Assembly (NCBI GenBank): GCA_949299935.1
Contig: CASGCE010000033.1
Span: 62,001-126,000, forward strand
DNA length: 64,000 nt
Direction of reading: 5' to 3'
Origin: an uncultured bacterium
GTDB lineage: Bacteria > Cyanobacteriota > Vampirovibrionia > Gastranaerophilales > Gastranaerophilaceae
In this document: positions 44,628 to 52,988 of the stretch, piece by piece
Numbering within the stretch: position 1 is the first letter of the stretch
How the letters are laid out: each line of letters begins with the position of its first letter
The notes under the pieces: generated by a model
The model's input: only the letters and a program-made list of their open reading frames with translations
Told to the model about the DNA's origin: nothing
The model's database searches: none
Made by a program: the position numbers and the translations under genes

Positions 44628-45362
44628 ATGAGTACTGATGGTGTTGACGGAGTATTTAATTCCGATTTTAAGATTAAGCTACAAAATCGCGGTCCTAAAT
44701 TAAGCGGTATTACTTGGGAGTTGAAATCTATTTTTACGAAAATGGCAGAGGATGGTTTGATAAGTGACACTGACTCTAAAGGTTTTACTGAACAGGATGC
44801 TTTAAATTTATACAAGAAATTAGATGAAATACATAAACGAAAAAATTTTGACACAAATTATACTAAGATGCAAGTTAACCAAGAATTTGATTATACAGCA
44901 GATGAGATGAAGGAACTTGCAAAAGCTGCAGGATATGAGATTGTTCAGGGAAATACTGAGGAGCCTGTAGCATTTCAAGCACAAGTAGAAACTACTGCCG
45001 CGGAAACTAATGTGAACTCCAATGAGGTCAAACCTAGTGAGAAAAAAGAAGCGGTACCGGTCGCAGCCAAACAAAATGTAGAGAATTCAGAGTTGACTTC
45101 GACAGAAGATAACACAACTGCAGAATTTGTTGTTGATGGTAAAACAAGGCGTCAATTAAGGCGAGATAAGCGTTTGGCTGAAAAGGATTTAAAAGTTAAA
45201 CTTGCGGATGCTCCTGTGCAATTTATTTCAGCTGAACCAGAACAAGTTGGTAGAATTTTGGATGGAAAGTATTACATAAATTACGAAGAGGTTACAGAAG
45301 CTGAATTTAATGCTGCGAAAGGCGAAATCATAGCAAGGCAACAGAAAAGAGGATCGTTATAA
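44628..45362 (+). CDS. Unknown 244-residue protein with degenerate EF-hand-like loop
   Basis: Not recognised. ATG 44628 follows CGAGGT. The N-terminal third (about 20-110) is helical and contains DGLISDTDSKGFTEQDAL, which looks like an EF-hand or dockerin loop but lacks the acidic residue at the last position. A low-complexity Glu/Val/Ala/Thr linker (about 105-165) leads to a charged C-terminal domain (RRQLRRDKRLAEKDLK, then DGKYYINYEEVTEAEFNAAK). No signal peptide. The N-terminal MSTDGVDGVF weakly recalls MGLDGVNF of the 3751 protein. Convergent with minE across a shared terminator. Confidence 0.75.
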   Translation: MSTDGVDGVFNSDFKIKLQNRGPKLSGITWELKSIFTKMAEDGLISDTDSKGFTEQDALNLYKKLDEIHKRKNFDTNYTKMQVNQEFDYTADEMKELAKAAGYEIVQGNTEEPVAFQAQVETTAAETNVNSNEVKPSEKKEAVPVAAKQNVENSELTSTEDNTTAEFVVDGKTRRQLRRDKRLAEKDLKVKLADAPVQFISAEPEQVGRILDGKYYINYEEVTEAEFNAAKGEIIARQQKRGSL

Positions 45363-45397
45363 TGCCCATGTTGGTTAAATTCCGATTGAAAATTTGT

Positions 45398-45431
45398 AAA
45401 TAAAAAGCGATTTTTAAATCGCTTTTTATTT
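45398..45431. terminator. Bidirectional terminator between the 44628 gene and minE
   Basis: Sixteen-base-pair palindrome (45398-45413 with 45416-45431) centred on GCGATTT / AAATCGC, A-rich on one side and T-rich on the other. Confidence 0.88.
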
Positions 45432-45433
45432 GA

Positions 45434-46027
45434 CTATTTTTTAGCTGTCTTTTTTGAAGGAATTTTCTTTTCACATTCAATGTCATCTGAAAACTCGCAT
45501 TCTCTGCAATCTCCGCAGATTTCTTTGTTTGGAAACTTTTTAGGGTTATCTTTGTTTAAGGTTTCGTTCTCCGATTCAACATCAGCGTCTGCCTCGGCTG
45601 CGTCTTCTTCGGCGTTCAAATCTTCTTCTTCAAGTTCTTCCTCTGTTTCAGTTTCCTCTGCCGCTTCATCTTCTTCGGCATTTTTTTCGGCCATTTTTTT
45701 CGCTTCTTCTTCTGCTAAAGCCTTCTCTATTTCAGTTTCGTCTTTTGCTCTTATTACCGGAATAGAAAGCATTAAAGCCATTTGCTCGCCTTCTTGCTCC
45801 AAGTTAAGCTCAAGAGCATCCTTGTCCATCTCTAAGTATTTGGATAGAAGTTCAACAAGTTCTCCGCGCATTTTTTCCAAAAGCTGCGGGGTTAAATTCG
45901 TTCTGTCTTGCATTAAGACAACTCGCAGCCTGTTACATGCTACATCTTTTGTGCTTTCTTCTTCTTCAGCTTGGCGGAAGAAGCCTAACAATTTGTTATA
46001 TAATTCCGTAAATATATTGTCCTTCAT
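45434..46027 (-). CDS. minE: MinE with acidic, cysteine-containing C-terminal tail
   Basis: MinE stimulates MinD ATPase and drives the oscillation that places the division site. The first 90 residues are a standard MinE: FFRQAEEEESTKDVACNRLRVVLMQDR (the MinD-binding/membrane switch segment) and the dimerisation strands LMLSIPVI. About 105 extra residues follow: a glutamate/alanine-rich stretch (about 95-165), then CGDCRECEFSDDIEC (CX2CX2CX7C) and a basic end. Typical MinE has 80-100 residues, so the protein is twice normal size. ATG 46027 lies just after the minD stop; order minC-minD-minE. Confidence 0.9.
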   Translation of the reverse strand: MKDNIFTELYNKLLGFFRQAEEEESTKDVACNRLRVVLMQDRTNLTPQLLEKMRGELVELLSKYLEMDKDALELNLEQEGEQMALMLSIPVIRAKDETEIEKALAEEEAKKMAEKNAEEDEAAEETETEEELEEEDLNAEEDAAEADADVESENETLNKDNPKKFPNKEICGDCRECEFSDDIECEKKIPSKKTAKK

Positions 46028-46028
46028 C

Positions 46029-46844
46029 CTACTTCTCCTTAACCATTAAACCTTTGAAGAATTTTTTTACCTTTGCAACAACACTTGTTTCTTCTTCTAA
46101 GTTCATAAATTCAACTTCTTCACCCATTATTCTTTTTGCAACATTCGTGTATGCCCTGCCTGCAAGTGATTTTTCATCATTTACTATCGGTTCACCTTTG
46201 TTTGTAGAAGTTATTATACCGGTATCTTCCGGAATTATCCCTATTAAATCCGCTGATAATATTTCAACAACATCTTCTACACTCATCATGTCTTTTGATT
46301 TAATAAGATTTGGTCGTACCCTGTTAAGCAACAAACGGTATGACTCAATTTCTTCTTTCGCTTCCAATAAACCGATTATTCTGTCTGCATCACGTACTGC
46401 GGACATTTCCGGCGTCGTTACAACTATTGCTTCGGTGGCTCCCGCTACTGCGTTTTGGAAACCTTGTTCAATACCTGCCGGACAGTCAACTAATATGAAA
46501 TCATAATCCTTCTTTAACTTTTCACAAATGTCCTTTAGTTGCTCCTCGGTTACTGCGCTTTTATCACGCGTTTGTGCCGCCGCAAGTAAACAAAGATTGG
46601 GATTTTTTTTGTCTTTTACTAACGCTTGTTTCAGTTTGCAACGTTCCTCCACTACATCAACAATTGTGTATACAATCCTGTTTTCCAAGCCTAATAATAA
46701 ATCTAAATTCCTTAACCCAATGTCTGTATCTATCATTACAACCTTGTTTCCGGCTTTTGCCAGGGCTGTTCCGATATTAGCACTTGCAGTTGTTTTGCCT
46801 ACACCGCCTTTACCCGATGTGATTACGATAACTCTACCGCTCAT
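46029..46844 (-). CDS. minD: Septum site-determining ATPase MinD
   Basis: Membrane-binding ParA-type ATPase that recruits MinC. The 271 residues show the deviant Walker A motif GKGGVGKTTASANIG, DTDIGLRNLDLLLGLENR, VDCPAGIEQGF, and a C-terminal amphipathic membrane helix (VVAKVKKFFKGLMVK). Ten bases separate it from minC and its stop adjoins the minE start. Confidence 0.97.
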   Translation of the reverse strand: MSGRVIVITSGKGGVGKTTASANIGTALAKAGNKVVMIDTDIGLRNLDLLLGLENRIVYTIVDVVEERCKLKQALVKDKKNPNLCLLAAAQTRDKSAVTEEQLKDICEKLKKDYDFILVDCPAGIEQGFQNAVAGATEAIVVTTPEMSAVRDADRIIGLLEAKEEIESYRLLLNRVRPNLIKSKDMMSVEDVVEILSADLIGIIPEDTGIITSTNKGEPIVNDEKSLAGRAYTNVAKRIMGEEVEFMNLEEETSVVAKVKKFFKGLMVKEK

Positions 46845-46854
46845 TTATTTCTCC

Positions 46855-47700
46855 TTAGTTCTCTGTTAGTTTGTTTATTATTATGTTCTTTTTGTAAGTC
46901 TTTGCCTCTTCCGGTATAAATTCGTTTGTTTTCTGCACAAATGGCGTATTTATTCCGTCCGGTCTCCTTGCAAATACCTCAGCTATTCTTAATTGTATTG
47001 CGTTCATTTTTAATGCTCTTATCCTTGCTTGGGTGTTGCCTTCCGCTCCGGCATGGGCTATCCCGCCGAGTATGCCCCATACAGTTATGTCACCCTTGGC
47101 AATTATTTCCGCACCGGGATTTACATCACCAATAATCACAAGATTCCCGTCTGAAGTGATGCTTTGACCTGAACGAATTGTCCTTTTGATATATAAAGTC
47201 GGCAGCTTCTCTGCCTCAGATTTCATAAGAACTGTTTCTTCATCATCATCTTCTTCTTCCTCAATAAATCCCTGACTCGCATCTATCTCCTTGACCTGTT
47301 TTTGAGGTTCGTCCTCTTCTTTGTCAAAATCATTATCACCAAATATTTTGTCAAGAGCGTTCTCTACTTCGGGACTTACTGCCGGCTCCATCTCAAAATC
47401 AGGCGCCTCCATAACATTCTCTAATTCCGATATCTCAATGCTAAGTGCTCTCGCTGAATCGATTGTTTCCGGTGAATTGGTGCTTATAAACTCTATCTTA
47501 GAATCCATTGATTCTACAAGCGCCTTGATACTTGTTAATTCCGGCTGTGTTAGCGATACATTCCCTAATTTTAAACATACTTGCTTGTTCTGTGCCTCGG
47601 GTATGTCTAGTATTCTTGACAGCTCGTATATTATCTCTGAAGTCTTTCTTGCATTGCTGAAATCGACTATGAAACCGTTTTCAATATATCCCTTTTCCAT
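46855..47700 (-). CDS. minC: Septum site-determining protein MinC
   Basis: Inhibitor of FtsZ assembly. The 281 residues have an N-terminal FtsZ-binding domain (about 1-95), an acidic linker (about 120-165), and the C-terminal beta-helix that binds MinD and dimerises: RTIRSGQSI, NLVIIGDVNPGAEIIAKGDITVWGILGG, HAGAEGN. ATG 47700 (MEKGYIENGF) follows GGAAGGG; the frame is open upstream but without support. First gene of minCDE. Confidence 0.93.
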   Translation of the reverse strand: MEKGYIENGFIVDFSNARKTSEIIYELSRILDIPEAQNKQVCLKLGNVSLTQPELTSIKALVESMDSKIEFISTNSPETIDSARALSIEISELENVMEAPDFEMEPAVSPEVENALDKIFGDNDFDKEEDEPQKQVKEIDASQGFIEEEEDDDEETVLMKSEAEKLPTLYIKRTIRSGQSITSDGNLVIIGDVNPGAEIIAKGDITVWGILGGIAHAGAEGNTQARIRALKMNAIQLRIAEVFARRPDGINTPFVQKTNEFIPEEAKTYKKNIIINKLTEN

Positions 47701-47712
47701 TTTTTCCCTTCC

Positions 47713-47733
47713 GTCATGGTTAATAATCATGAC
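47713..47733 (-). promoter_or_regulatory. Palindrome upstream of minC
   Basis: Perfect inverted repeat GTCATG-N9-CATGAC, ending 13 bases before the minC ATG, close to the ribosome binding site. Could be an operator or an mRNA hairpin. Confidence 0.35.
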
Positions 47734-47788
47734 ATTACACGAAAAAGATTTTTCCCGCAATGAAATATTGAGATTTGTAATAATTATG

Positions 47789-48586
47789 TTATGAAAGAAA
47801 TATTGATTCGTTAACTCTGTGGCTTCTTAATCTCTGCGCTAATTCGGTTTTTGTTATTTTCCCGTCTTTGTTTAAATCCAGTGCTTTTGCGTTAGCTGCA
47901 TAATACTTTTCTGTTGAATCCGTTAAAATCTCTCTTTTAGCTCTGGCTGGTAAAAATACAAGTGCGTATAATTCACCACTCCCTATTTTTTCATTATCTT
48001 TAAACCCGGCCATTTTTTTGTTTTTTACAAGATATTTTTCTACATAGCTAAGTTGTTCCAATGCCGTCATTTTTCTTAATTCTTCGGTACTTGTTCCTAA
48101 TTCCTTGGCTGTTGCCGGCATAAACTGGATTAATCCAGTGGCACCGCTTGAAGAATTTACTGCTTTCTCATTTAATCCGGATTCTGAATTCATTAGGGCG
48201 AGCAAATCCTTATAGCTACAGTTTATTCGTTTCGCAATTTGTTTCGTTTTTGTAAGAAAAGTTGCTTCTTTCTTTTTTATATTTCTTTTATTAGTGTCTT
48301 TAACAGTACTATCTTTGTCCGAAAAGCTTTTCTTAATTTGTGTTGCAGGTTCTTTGCCCGTTGTATCTCCATAATCGTATACGTAGTTGAAATTATATGG
48401 TCGTATTAAAAAGTCAAATACTGAAGGCGTGTAAAAATTTTTAAACCCCGGGTTGTTAAATCCTGTATTGCCAAAATTGTAATAGTTTAACCCAAAATTA
48501 TTGCAGTACATACCGAAAAATAAATTAGGTATTGTAAAAGCATTCATAAAGAATGGATTGATGCAAAAACCGTATTGCCAAAACAT
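47789..48586 (-). CDS. Lytic transglycosylase-like protein with C-terminal EF-hand
   Basis: A 265-residue protein with a soluble lytic transglycosylase (SLT/lysozyme-fold) domain at about 108-215: catalytic glutamate in LMNSESGLNEKAV, then SSSGATGLIQFMPATAKELG. A canonical calcium-type EF-hand loop (DLNKDGKITKTEL) closes the C-terminus. The first 75 residues are Phe/Asn/Tyr/Gly-rich (e.g. NNFGLNYYNFGNTGFNN) and do not form a clear signal peptide. ATG 48586 (MFWQYGF) follows AAAGGGG. It would cleave peptidoglycan glycan strands if exported. Upstream of minCDE on the same strand. Confidence 0.85.
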   Translation of the reverse strand: MFWQYGFCINPFFMNAFTIPNLFFGMYCNNFGLNYYNFGNTGFNNPGFKNFYTPSVFDFLIRPYNFNYVYDYGDTTGKEPATQIKKSFSDKDSTVKDTNKRNIKKKEATFLTKTKQIAKRINCSYKDLLALMNSESGLNEKAVNSSSGATGLIQFMPATAKELGTSTEELRKMTALEQLSYVEKYLVKNKKMAGFKDNEKIGSGELYALVFLPARAKREILTDSTEKYYAANAKALDLNKDGKITKTELAQRLRSHRVNESIFLS

Positions 48587-48739
48587 AAATTCCCCTTTGA
48601 ACGTTCGCCCCTGTTTATATAAAGTATCTTTTGTTCGCAAAATTGTTAGCTATGTTAATATATGTTAAAAGTTTTTAAAGTTATTTTAAAAAAGTTGTCT
48701 TGTTTATTGTATCATGTAGTTGAGGGACTGAGGATTAAT

Positions 48740-49423
48740 ATGTTTAATGAAACAAAAACCCACGAAATTACTGTTGATGTAGTTATTTTGACAATGAAAA
48801 ATAATGCCATCCAGGTGTTGTTGGTTAAACGTATGAATGAGCCGTTTAAGGACAAGTGGGCAATACCCGGCGGTTATGTCAGATTATCCGAAAATCTCGA
48901 TCAGGCTGCGTTGCGATTGTTAAAAGAACGAACGAATGTTGATAATATATACTTGGAACAGTTGTACACATTTGGTGATCCGCTTCGCCATCCTAATGCA
49001 AGGGTTATCACATGTGCTTACTTTGCATTGGTTAGGGCGGAGGATTTGAATATTGCAACATCACCCGAAATAGGCTGGCATAAAGTTTCTGATTTGCCAC
49101 CGTTGGCATTTGATCATAAAGAGATTATTGAATACTCCTTCAAAAGAACTCGTGAAAGACTTGAGCTTTGCCCTGTGGCTTATCAGTTGCTGAATGAGAA
49201 GTTTACACTTACTGAAATGCAAAAAGCTTATGAGCTTATTATGAACAGAAAGTTGGATAAACGTAACTTTAGAAAAAAGGCTTTAAGCACAGAAGGGCTT
49301 ATAGAGCTTGACGAGTACACAAAATCATCTTCCAAACGCCCCGCAAGACTTTACAAGTTCGAAAATATAAGATTGAATTCAAAACGGGCACATTTCATTT
49401 CTGGCAAAAAGGAGAAAAAATAA
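48740..49423 (+). CDS. NrtR-like Nudix-domain transcription regulator
   Basis: A 227-residue protein: N-terminal Nudix domain (about 8-135; VDVVILTMKNNAIQVLLVKRMNEPFKDKWAIPGGYV) and C-terminal winged helix (about 150-225; YELIMNRKLDKRNFRKKAL...). The Nudix box reads GYVRLSENLDQAALRLLKERTNV, missing the RE of the catalytic REUXEE core, so hydrolysis is doubtful. This layout is that of NrtR regulators, which repress NAD-biosynthesis genes in response to ADP-ribose; nadA and nadK are in the window but unlinked. ATG 48740 follows GAGG; the frame opens at 48662. secG overlaps its stop. Confidence 0.85.
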   Translation: MFNETKTHEITVDVVILTMKNNAIQVLLVKRMNEPFKDKWAIPGGYVRLSENLDQAALRLLKERTNVDNIYLEQLYTFGDPLRHPNARVITCAYFALVRAEDLNIATSPEIGWHKVSDLPPLAFDHKEIIEYSFKRTRERLELCPVAYQLLNEKFTLTEMQKAYELIMNRKLDKRNFRKKALSTEGLIELDEYTKSSSKRPARLYKFENIRLNSKRAHFISGKKEKK

Positions 49424-49647
49424 TGGTTACATTTGTATGGGCAGTCCAGATTTTGGCTGCATTGTTTTTAATCATATTAATCTTACTGCATTCACCGAAA
49501 GGTGACGGTATAGCAGGTATCGGCGGTGCATCTCATATTTTTACGTCACAAAAAAGCGCTGAAAAAGGTTTAAATAAAGTTACGGGTGTTGTTGCAGCCG
49601 TATTTATAATTTGCACTTTTTTACTTGGTTATGGTATAGTTAAGTAG
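49423..49647 (+). CDS. secG: Preprotein translocase subunit SecG
   Basis: Small accessory subunit of the SecYEG channel. The 74 residues have two membrane helices (about 3-22 and 52-72) separated by HSPKGDGIAGIGGASHIFTSQKSAEKGLNKV, which is typical of SecG. The ATG overlaps the stop of the Nudix gene. Confidence 0.92.
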   Translation: MVTFVWAVQILAALFLIILILLHSPKGDGIAGIGGASHIFTSQKSAEKGLNKVTGVVAAVFIICTFLLGYGIVK

Positions 49648-49652
49648 ACTAT

Positions 49653-50408
49653 ATGAGCAATTTTTCAAAAGATATATTTTCGCGTAATGAGCTTTATTGG
49701 GGCAGCGACTTTCAAAATGTTTTGAAGTCGCGTCACGTTGCTGTTATAGGACTTGGAGGTGTGGGAGGATATTGCGCGGAGGCACTTGCACGCTCAGGTG
49801 TCGGAAAACTTACCATAATGGATTTTGATACGGTTTCTCCGTCAAATGTTAACAGACAAATTGTTGCACTACGCTCCTCTTTGGGTCAAAAAAAAACTGA
49901 ACTTTTTGGGAAAAGACTTAAAGATATAAACCCTGAAATTGAACTTAATATTATAGATGATTTCTACACAAAAGACAAAATAAATGCTGACTACGTGGCG
50001 GATGCTATTGATACGATGCGTTCTAAAATCTCTCTTTTGGAATATTGCTCAATAAATGCTATTCCTGTGATAAGTTCGATGGGAGCAGGAAATCGTATTG
50101 ATCCTACAAAACTCTACGTCTGTGACATTGAAGATATAGAGGATAAGAAGGCAGCATTTGTTTCAAATGTAATTTATCAACTTAAAAAACGCGGTATAGA
50201 TAAAGGAATTAAAGTCGTTGTAAGTCGTGAGAAACCTTTTGTTACGGAAAAAATATCGCAAACTGAGCATGTTAAGACAAAAGCCGGTGAAGAAATTGAA
50301 TTTGATAAGATAGTAACATCTTCAACGCCGTTTGTCGCAAGTGTTGCCGGTATATTTATGGCTTCACATATAGTAAAACATTTTAAAAAGGAGTTTGAGA
50401 ATGGTTAA
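49653..50408 (+). CDS. tcdA: tRNA threonylcarbamoyladenosine dehydratase (TcdA/CsdL-like)
   Basis: E1-like (ThiF/MoeB fold) enzyme that cyclises t6A at position 37 of ANN-decoding tRNAs. The 251 residues show the Rossmann ATP site VIGLGGVGGYCAEALARSGVG, DFDTVSPSNVNRQIVAL, DAIDTMRSKISLLEYC, and the SSMGAGNRIDPTKLYV segment characteristic of this branch. It follows secG by five bases and its end overlaps the next gene. Confidence 0.92.
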   Translation: MSNFSKDIFSRNELYWGSDFQNVLKSRHVAVIGLGGVGGYCAEALARSGVGKLTIMDFDTVSPSNVNRQIVALRSSLGQKKTELFGKRLKDINPEIELNIIDDFYTKDKINADYVADAIDTMRSKISLLEYCSINAIPVISSMGAGNRIDPTKLYVCDIEDIEDKKAAFVSNVIYQLKKRGIDKGIKVVVSREKPFVTEKISQTEHVKTKAGEEIEFDKIVTSSTPFVASVAGIFMASHIVKHFKKEFENG

Positions 50409-51099
50409 CATACTTGTTACTGGCGCAACGCAAGGAATTGGTAAGGCTATAGCGGAAGAATTAAGCGATATGGGGACTATATTTGCCACGGGACGAAATG
50501 TGGAGTCACTATTGAACTATAAAAATTATTGCGTATGTGATCTTGCTACTGATGTAGAAACGCTCGAAAGTTATGTTCAGTCAAAAAACATTGATATTTT
50601 GATAAACAATGCCGGTGAATATATTTACGGCTCAATTGATAAAATGACGGATGAACAGATTAGGGAAATTTTCGAGGTTAATCTTCTCGCACCAGTTAAG
50701 CTTATAGCTAAAGCAAGTGTTAATATGAAGAAAAAAAGATGGGGAAGAATCGTTAATATAGGTTCAATTTCAGGTATTATGGGTGAGGCAAATGCCAGTT
50801 TATATTCTTCTACAAAATCAGGATTAATCGGGCTTACAAGAGCTTTAGCACTTGAGCTTGCCGAATATAATATAACTGTAAATACCGTTAATCCGGGTTG
50901 GGTTGACACTGAAATGGGTATGACTTCTGCAGAGCTTTCGGAGTTCTTTCATGATGAAATTATTGAAACAATTCCTCAACGCCGATTTGTTCAACCTGTT
51001 GAAATTGCTAAGCTCGTTAAATATTTGGTATCTGAGGATGCTAAAGGTATAACCGGTCAATCAATAAATCTTTGTGCCGGGTTAAGTGTCGGAATTTAG
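50401..51099 (+). CDS. Short-chain dehydrogenase/reductase (FabG-like)
   Basis: NAD(P)-dependent oxidoreductase of 232 residues. TGATQGIGKAIAEEL (cofactor loop), NNAG at about residue 74, the catalytic Ser of IGSISG and the YSSTKSG motif (Tyr-X3-Lys), and NPGWVDTEM are all present. It may be a 3-oxoacyl-ACP reductase, but it is shorter than FabG and not beside fatty-acid genes, so the substrate is open. ATG 50401 follows AAGGAG and overlaps tcdA. Confidence 0.85.
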   Translation: MVNILVTGATQGIGKAIAEELSDMGTIFATGRNVESLLNYKNYCVCDLATDVETLESYVQSKNIDILINNAGEYIYGSIDKMTDEQIREIFEVNLLAPVKLIAKASVNMKKKRWGRIVNIGSISGIMGEANASLYSSTKSGLIGLTRALALELAEYNITVNTVNPGWVDTEMGMTSAELSEFFHDEIIETIPQRRFVQPVEIAKLVKYLVSEDAKGITGQSINLCAGLSVGI

Positions 51100-51127
51100 T
51101 TGATTTTTTAAAAATTCTTGTTATAAT
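51100..51127 (+). promoter_or_regulatory. Promoter of the second G9-tract pilin gene
   Basis: TTGATT (51100-51105), 16-base spacer, perfect TATAAT (51122-51127), overlapping the end of the dehydrogenase gene. ATG 51154 follows with GGAGGAAAGCG. Confidence 0.65.
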
Positions 51128-51153
51128 TTATGTTGTTACTATGGAGGAAAGCG

Positions 51154-51968
51154 ATGAGTTTGTCTGGTTGCAGAAATAACGGGGGGGGGCGACTCCTCTA
51201 AGCCAACGTAGCCGTTGGATTCATGACAATAGGGATTGGTTAAAGTTATCAAGTGATTACTTAAAATTTAGAAAAGGATTTACCTTAGCAGAGGTGCTTA
51301 TAGCACTCGGAATAATAGGTATAGTTGCTGCACTTACTATACCGACTCTCGTTAAGAAATATCAAGAAAAGATAATGATAACTAAAATCAAACAGGGGCA
51401 CTCTTTGTTAATGAATGCTGTACAATTGTACATGGCTAAGAATAATTGTGTTAATGTTTTATGCTTATTTGATACAAAAAAAACTTCTGAACAAGTTGCT
51501 GCAGAGTTAGGTGAAGTATTAAAAGAGGCAAAATTATGTAAAACTGGTGATAATGATAAATTGTGCAAAGTATATTATTGTAAGGGCAACAAACCTATAA
51601 AAGTAGACGGATTTTATGCAGCCGGAGATGTTTTTCATGCTGCGGGCAGAGTATATCTTCCTAACGGCATGACTTTTCAAGTTTCTCAAAAAAGTGAATG
51701 CCCAAAGACAGAAGTATATATTATCCGAGATGAGAACGGATATGAAATCGGTACGCAGGAAAGGATTTCCGATTTATGTGCATACGTCTATATGGATATA
51801 AACAATGTTGAAGAACCCAATCAGTTCGGTGCAGATACTTATAGATATAATGTTGTATATTCGGGTAAAATATTGCCTCATGATGAAAAACTTTTGAATA
51901 ATGCGCTTTTGTTTAACAAACTTGAATATACACCGTATAATATTGGAGATCCGATTACTGAGGACTAG
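51154..51968 (+). CDS. Type IV pilin-like protein, frame interrupted at a G9 tract
   Basis: Pilin/pseudopilin with RKG^FTLAEVLIALGIIGIVAALTIP (about 51270-51345) and a soluble domain with eight or so cysteines. ATG 51154 has a strong ribosome binding site and reads MSLSGCRNNGGG, then stops at 51199-51201. The pilin frame has TAA at 51177-51179 and no ATG, GTG or TTG until GTG 51294, inside the signal motif. A net +1 in the G run (51181-51189) gives 271 residues with a 42-residue leader. The structure repeats that of the 561 gene in every respect. The end overlaps the convergent GT9 gene by four bases. Confidence 0.8.
51181..51189 (+). repeat. G9 homopolymer in a pilin leader (locus 2)
   Basis: Nine consecutive G, preceded by TAAC and followed by C-G-ACTCCTCTAAG, as at 582-590. 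A perfect hairpin CCAACG / CGTTGG with loop TAGC (51203-51218) begins 13 bases downstream. Candidate slippage site. Confidence 0.85.
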
Positions 51969-52948
51969 ACAATATAACTCACGATATTTTGTGCTGTAAT
52001 ATTAAGACATTCTAAAGTCTTGCAGGTGGTCTGTCTTTTTTCCCAAAGGCATGGTTTTAGTGGGCAATTGTCATCAGCTTTAATTGGGGTGACGTTTTGT
52101 GGAATAAGTTTTTTGTTATCAGTGGGGCCGAATATTGCAAAAGTTTTTATTCCCATTGCGACAGCAATATGCAACGGAGCAGAATCTGAACACAAAAATA
52201 TTTCTGCCCTTGATATAAGTTTTGCAAGTTCTTTCAGATTTTTTGTTTTACCGTATAAATTCTCAAAATTAGCAGTTTCCACGTTTTGCAAAATAGTATC
52301 AATACAGTCTTTATCGTCAGGACCGCCTGCAAGCATAACTTTTTTACCTGAAGCAGCAAGTAAATCAACAACTTCAGCCCAGGTTTTCGGTGAAATAGTT
52401 TTGTTTATGCCTTTTTTTATGCTAATTGTGCTGACACCGGGGTGTATAAGAACGGAGTTGGGAATTTTAGGTTGAGGAGTTATTTTAATCTCGGGTAATT
52501 CTGTAATATTTTTGGTAACATATGTAACTAAATCGTGGTACATTTTTGCGGCATATTGGTTTTTGTTTAAAGGAACAGCTTTTGTTAAAAGTTTTTTGCT
52601 TAAAGTGCCGCAATCATATCCGTAACGTTTTTTTGCACCTGTTAAAAATATAATTATACTCATAAATTTATTTGCACCTGCTGTTATTGCCAGGTCAAAG
52701 TTTTTCATGCGAGCCTTGATAATAAATTTAATCAGTTCAAAGTATTTATTCCTGTTTTTTATATCAACAGTCATAATCTCGTCAATCACATCCGTTAATT
52801 GTGTAATACCTTTGCTTCGCGGTTCCAAAGCAAGTGTGATTGTTGAATTTGGAAATTCTTTTTTAAGTGAAATTAGTGCCGGCAAAAATAGTATTTCATC
52901 GCCGATTCCACCAAAGTTTACTGCAAGTATTTTGTTATTTTTTTCCAT
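51965..52948 (-). CDS. Glycosyltransferase family 9 (heptosyltransferase-like)
   Basis: GT-B fold transferase of 327 residues resembling WaaC/WaaF/WaaQ, which add heptose to the lipopolysaccharide core. Visible features are the N-terminal FGGIGDEILFLPALISLKKEFP, HPGVST, the AGGPDD strand, LISRAEIFLCSDSAPLHIAVAMG (donor site) and FGPTDN. Late cysteines (CPLKPCLWEKRQTTCKTLEC) are common in this family. Start ATG 52948 lies six bases after TATAAT, divergent from comM across 40 bases. Sugar specificity cannot be read. Confidence 0.9.
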   Translation of the reverse strand: MEKNNKILAVNFGGIGDEILFLPALISLKKEFPNSTITLALEPRSKGITQLTDVIDEIMTVDIKNRNKYFELIKFIIKARMKNFDLAITAGANKFMSIIIFLTGAKKRYGYDCGTLSKKLLTKAVPLNKNQYAAKMYHDLVTYVTKNITELPEIKITPQPKIPNSVLIHPGVSTISIKKGINKTISPKTWAEVVDLLAASGKKVMLAGGPDDKDCIDTILQNVETANFENLYGKTKNLKELAKLISRAEIFLCSDSAPLHIAVAMGIKTFAIFGPTDNKKLIPQNVTPIKADDNCPLKPCLWEKRQTTCKTLECLNITAQNIVSYIV

Positions 52949-52954
52949 ATATTA

Positions 52955-52960
52955 ATTATA
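52955..52960 (-). promoter_or_regulatory. Leaderless-type -10 box of the GT9 gene
   Basis: Perfect TATAAT (minus strand) ending six bases before ATG 52948. It lies in the 40-bp divergent region shared with comM. Confidence 0.6.
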
Positions 52961-52976
52961 ACTCAAAAATTTGTTG

Positions 52977-52982
52977 TATAAT
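52977..52982 (+). promoter_or_regulatory. Leaderless-type -10 box of comM
   Basis: Perfect TATAAT ending six bases before ATG 52989. With the box at 52955-52960 it forms a back-to-back pair; neither gene has a Shine-Dalgarno sequence. Confidence 0.6.
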
Positions 52983-52988
52983 GATGTT

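Noticed and set aside
45480-46506. Long plus-strand frames opposite minE and minD
   Set aside because: Serine-rich antisense shadows of conserved genes; no start signals.
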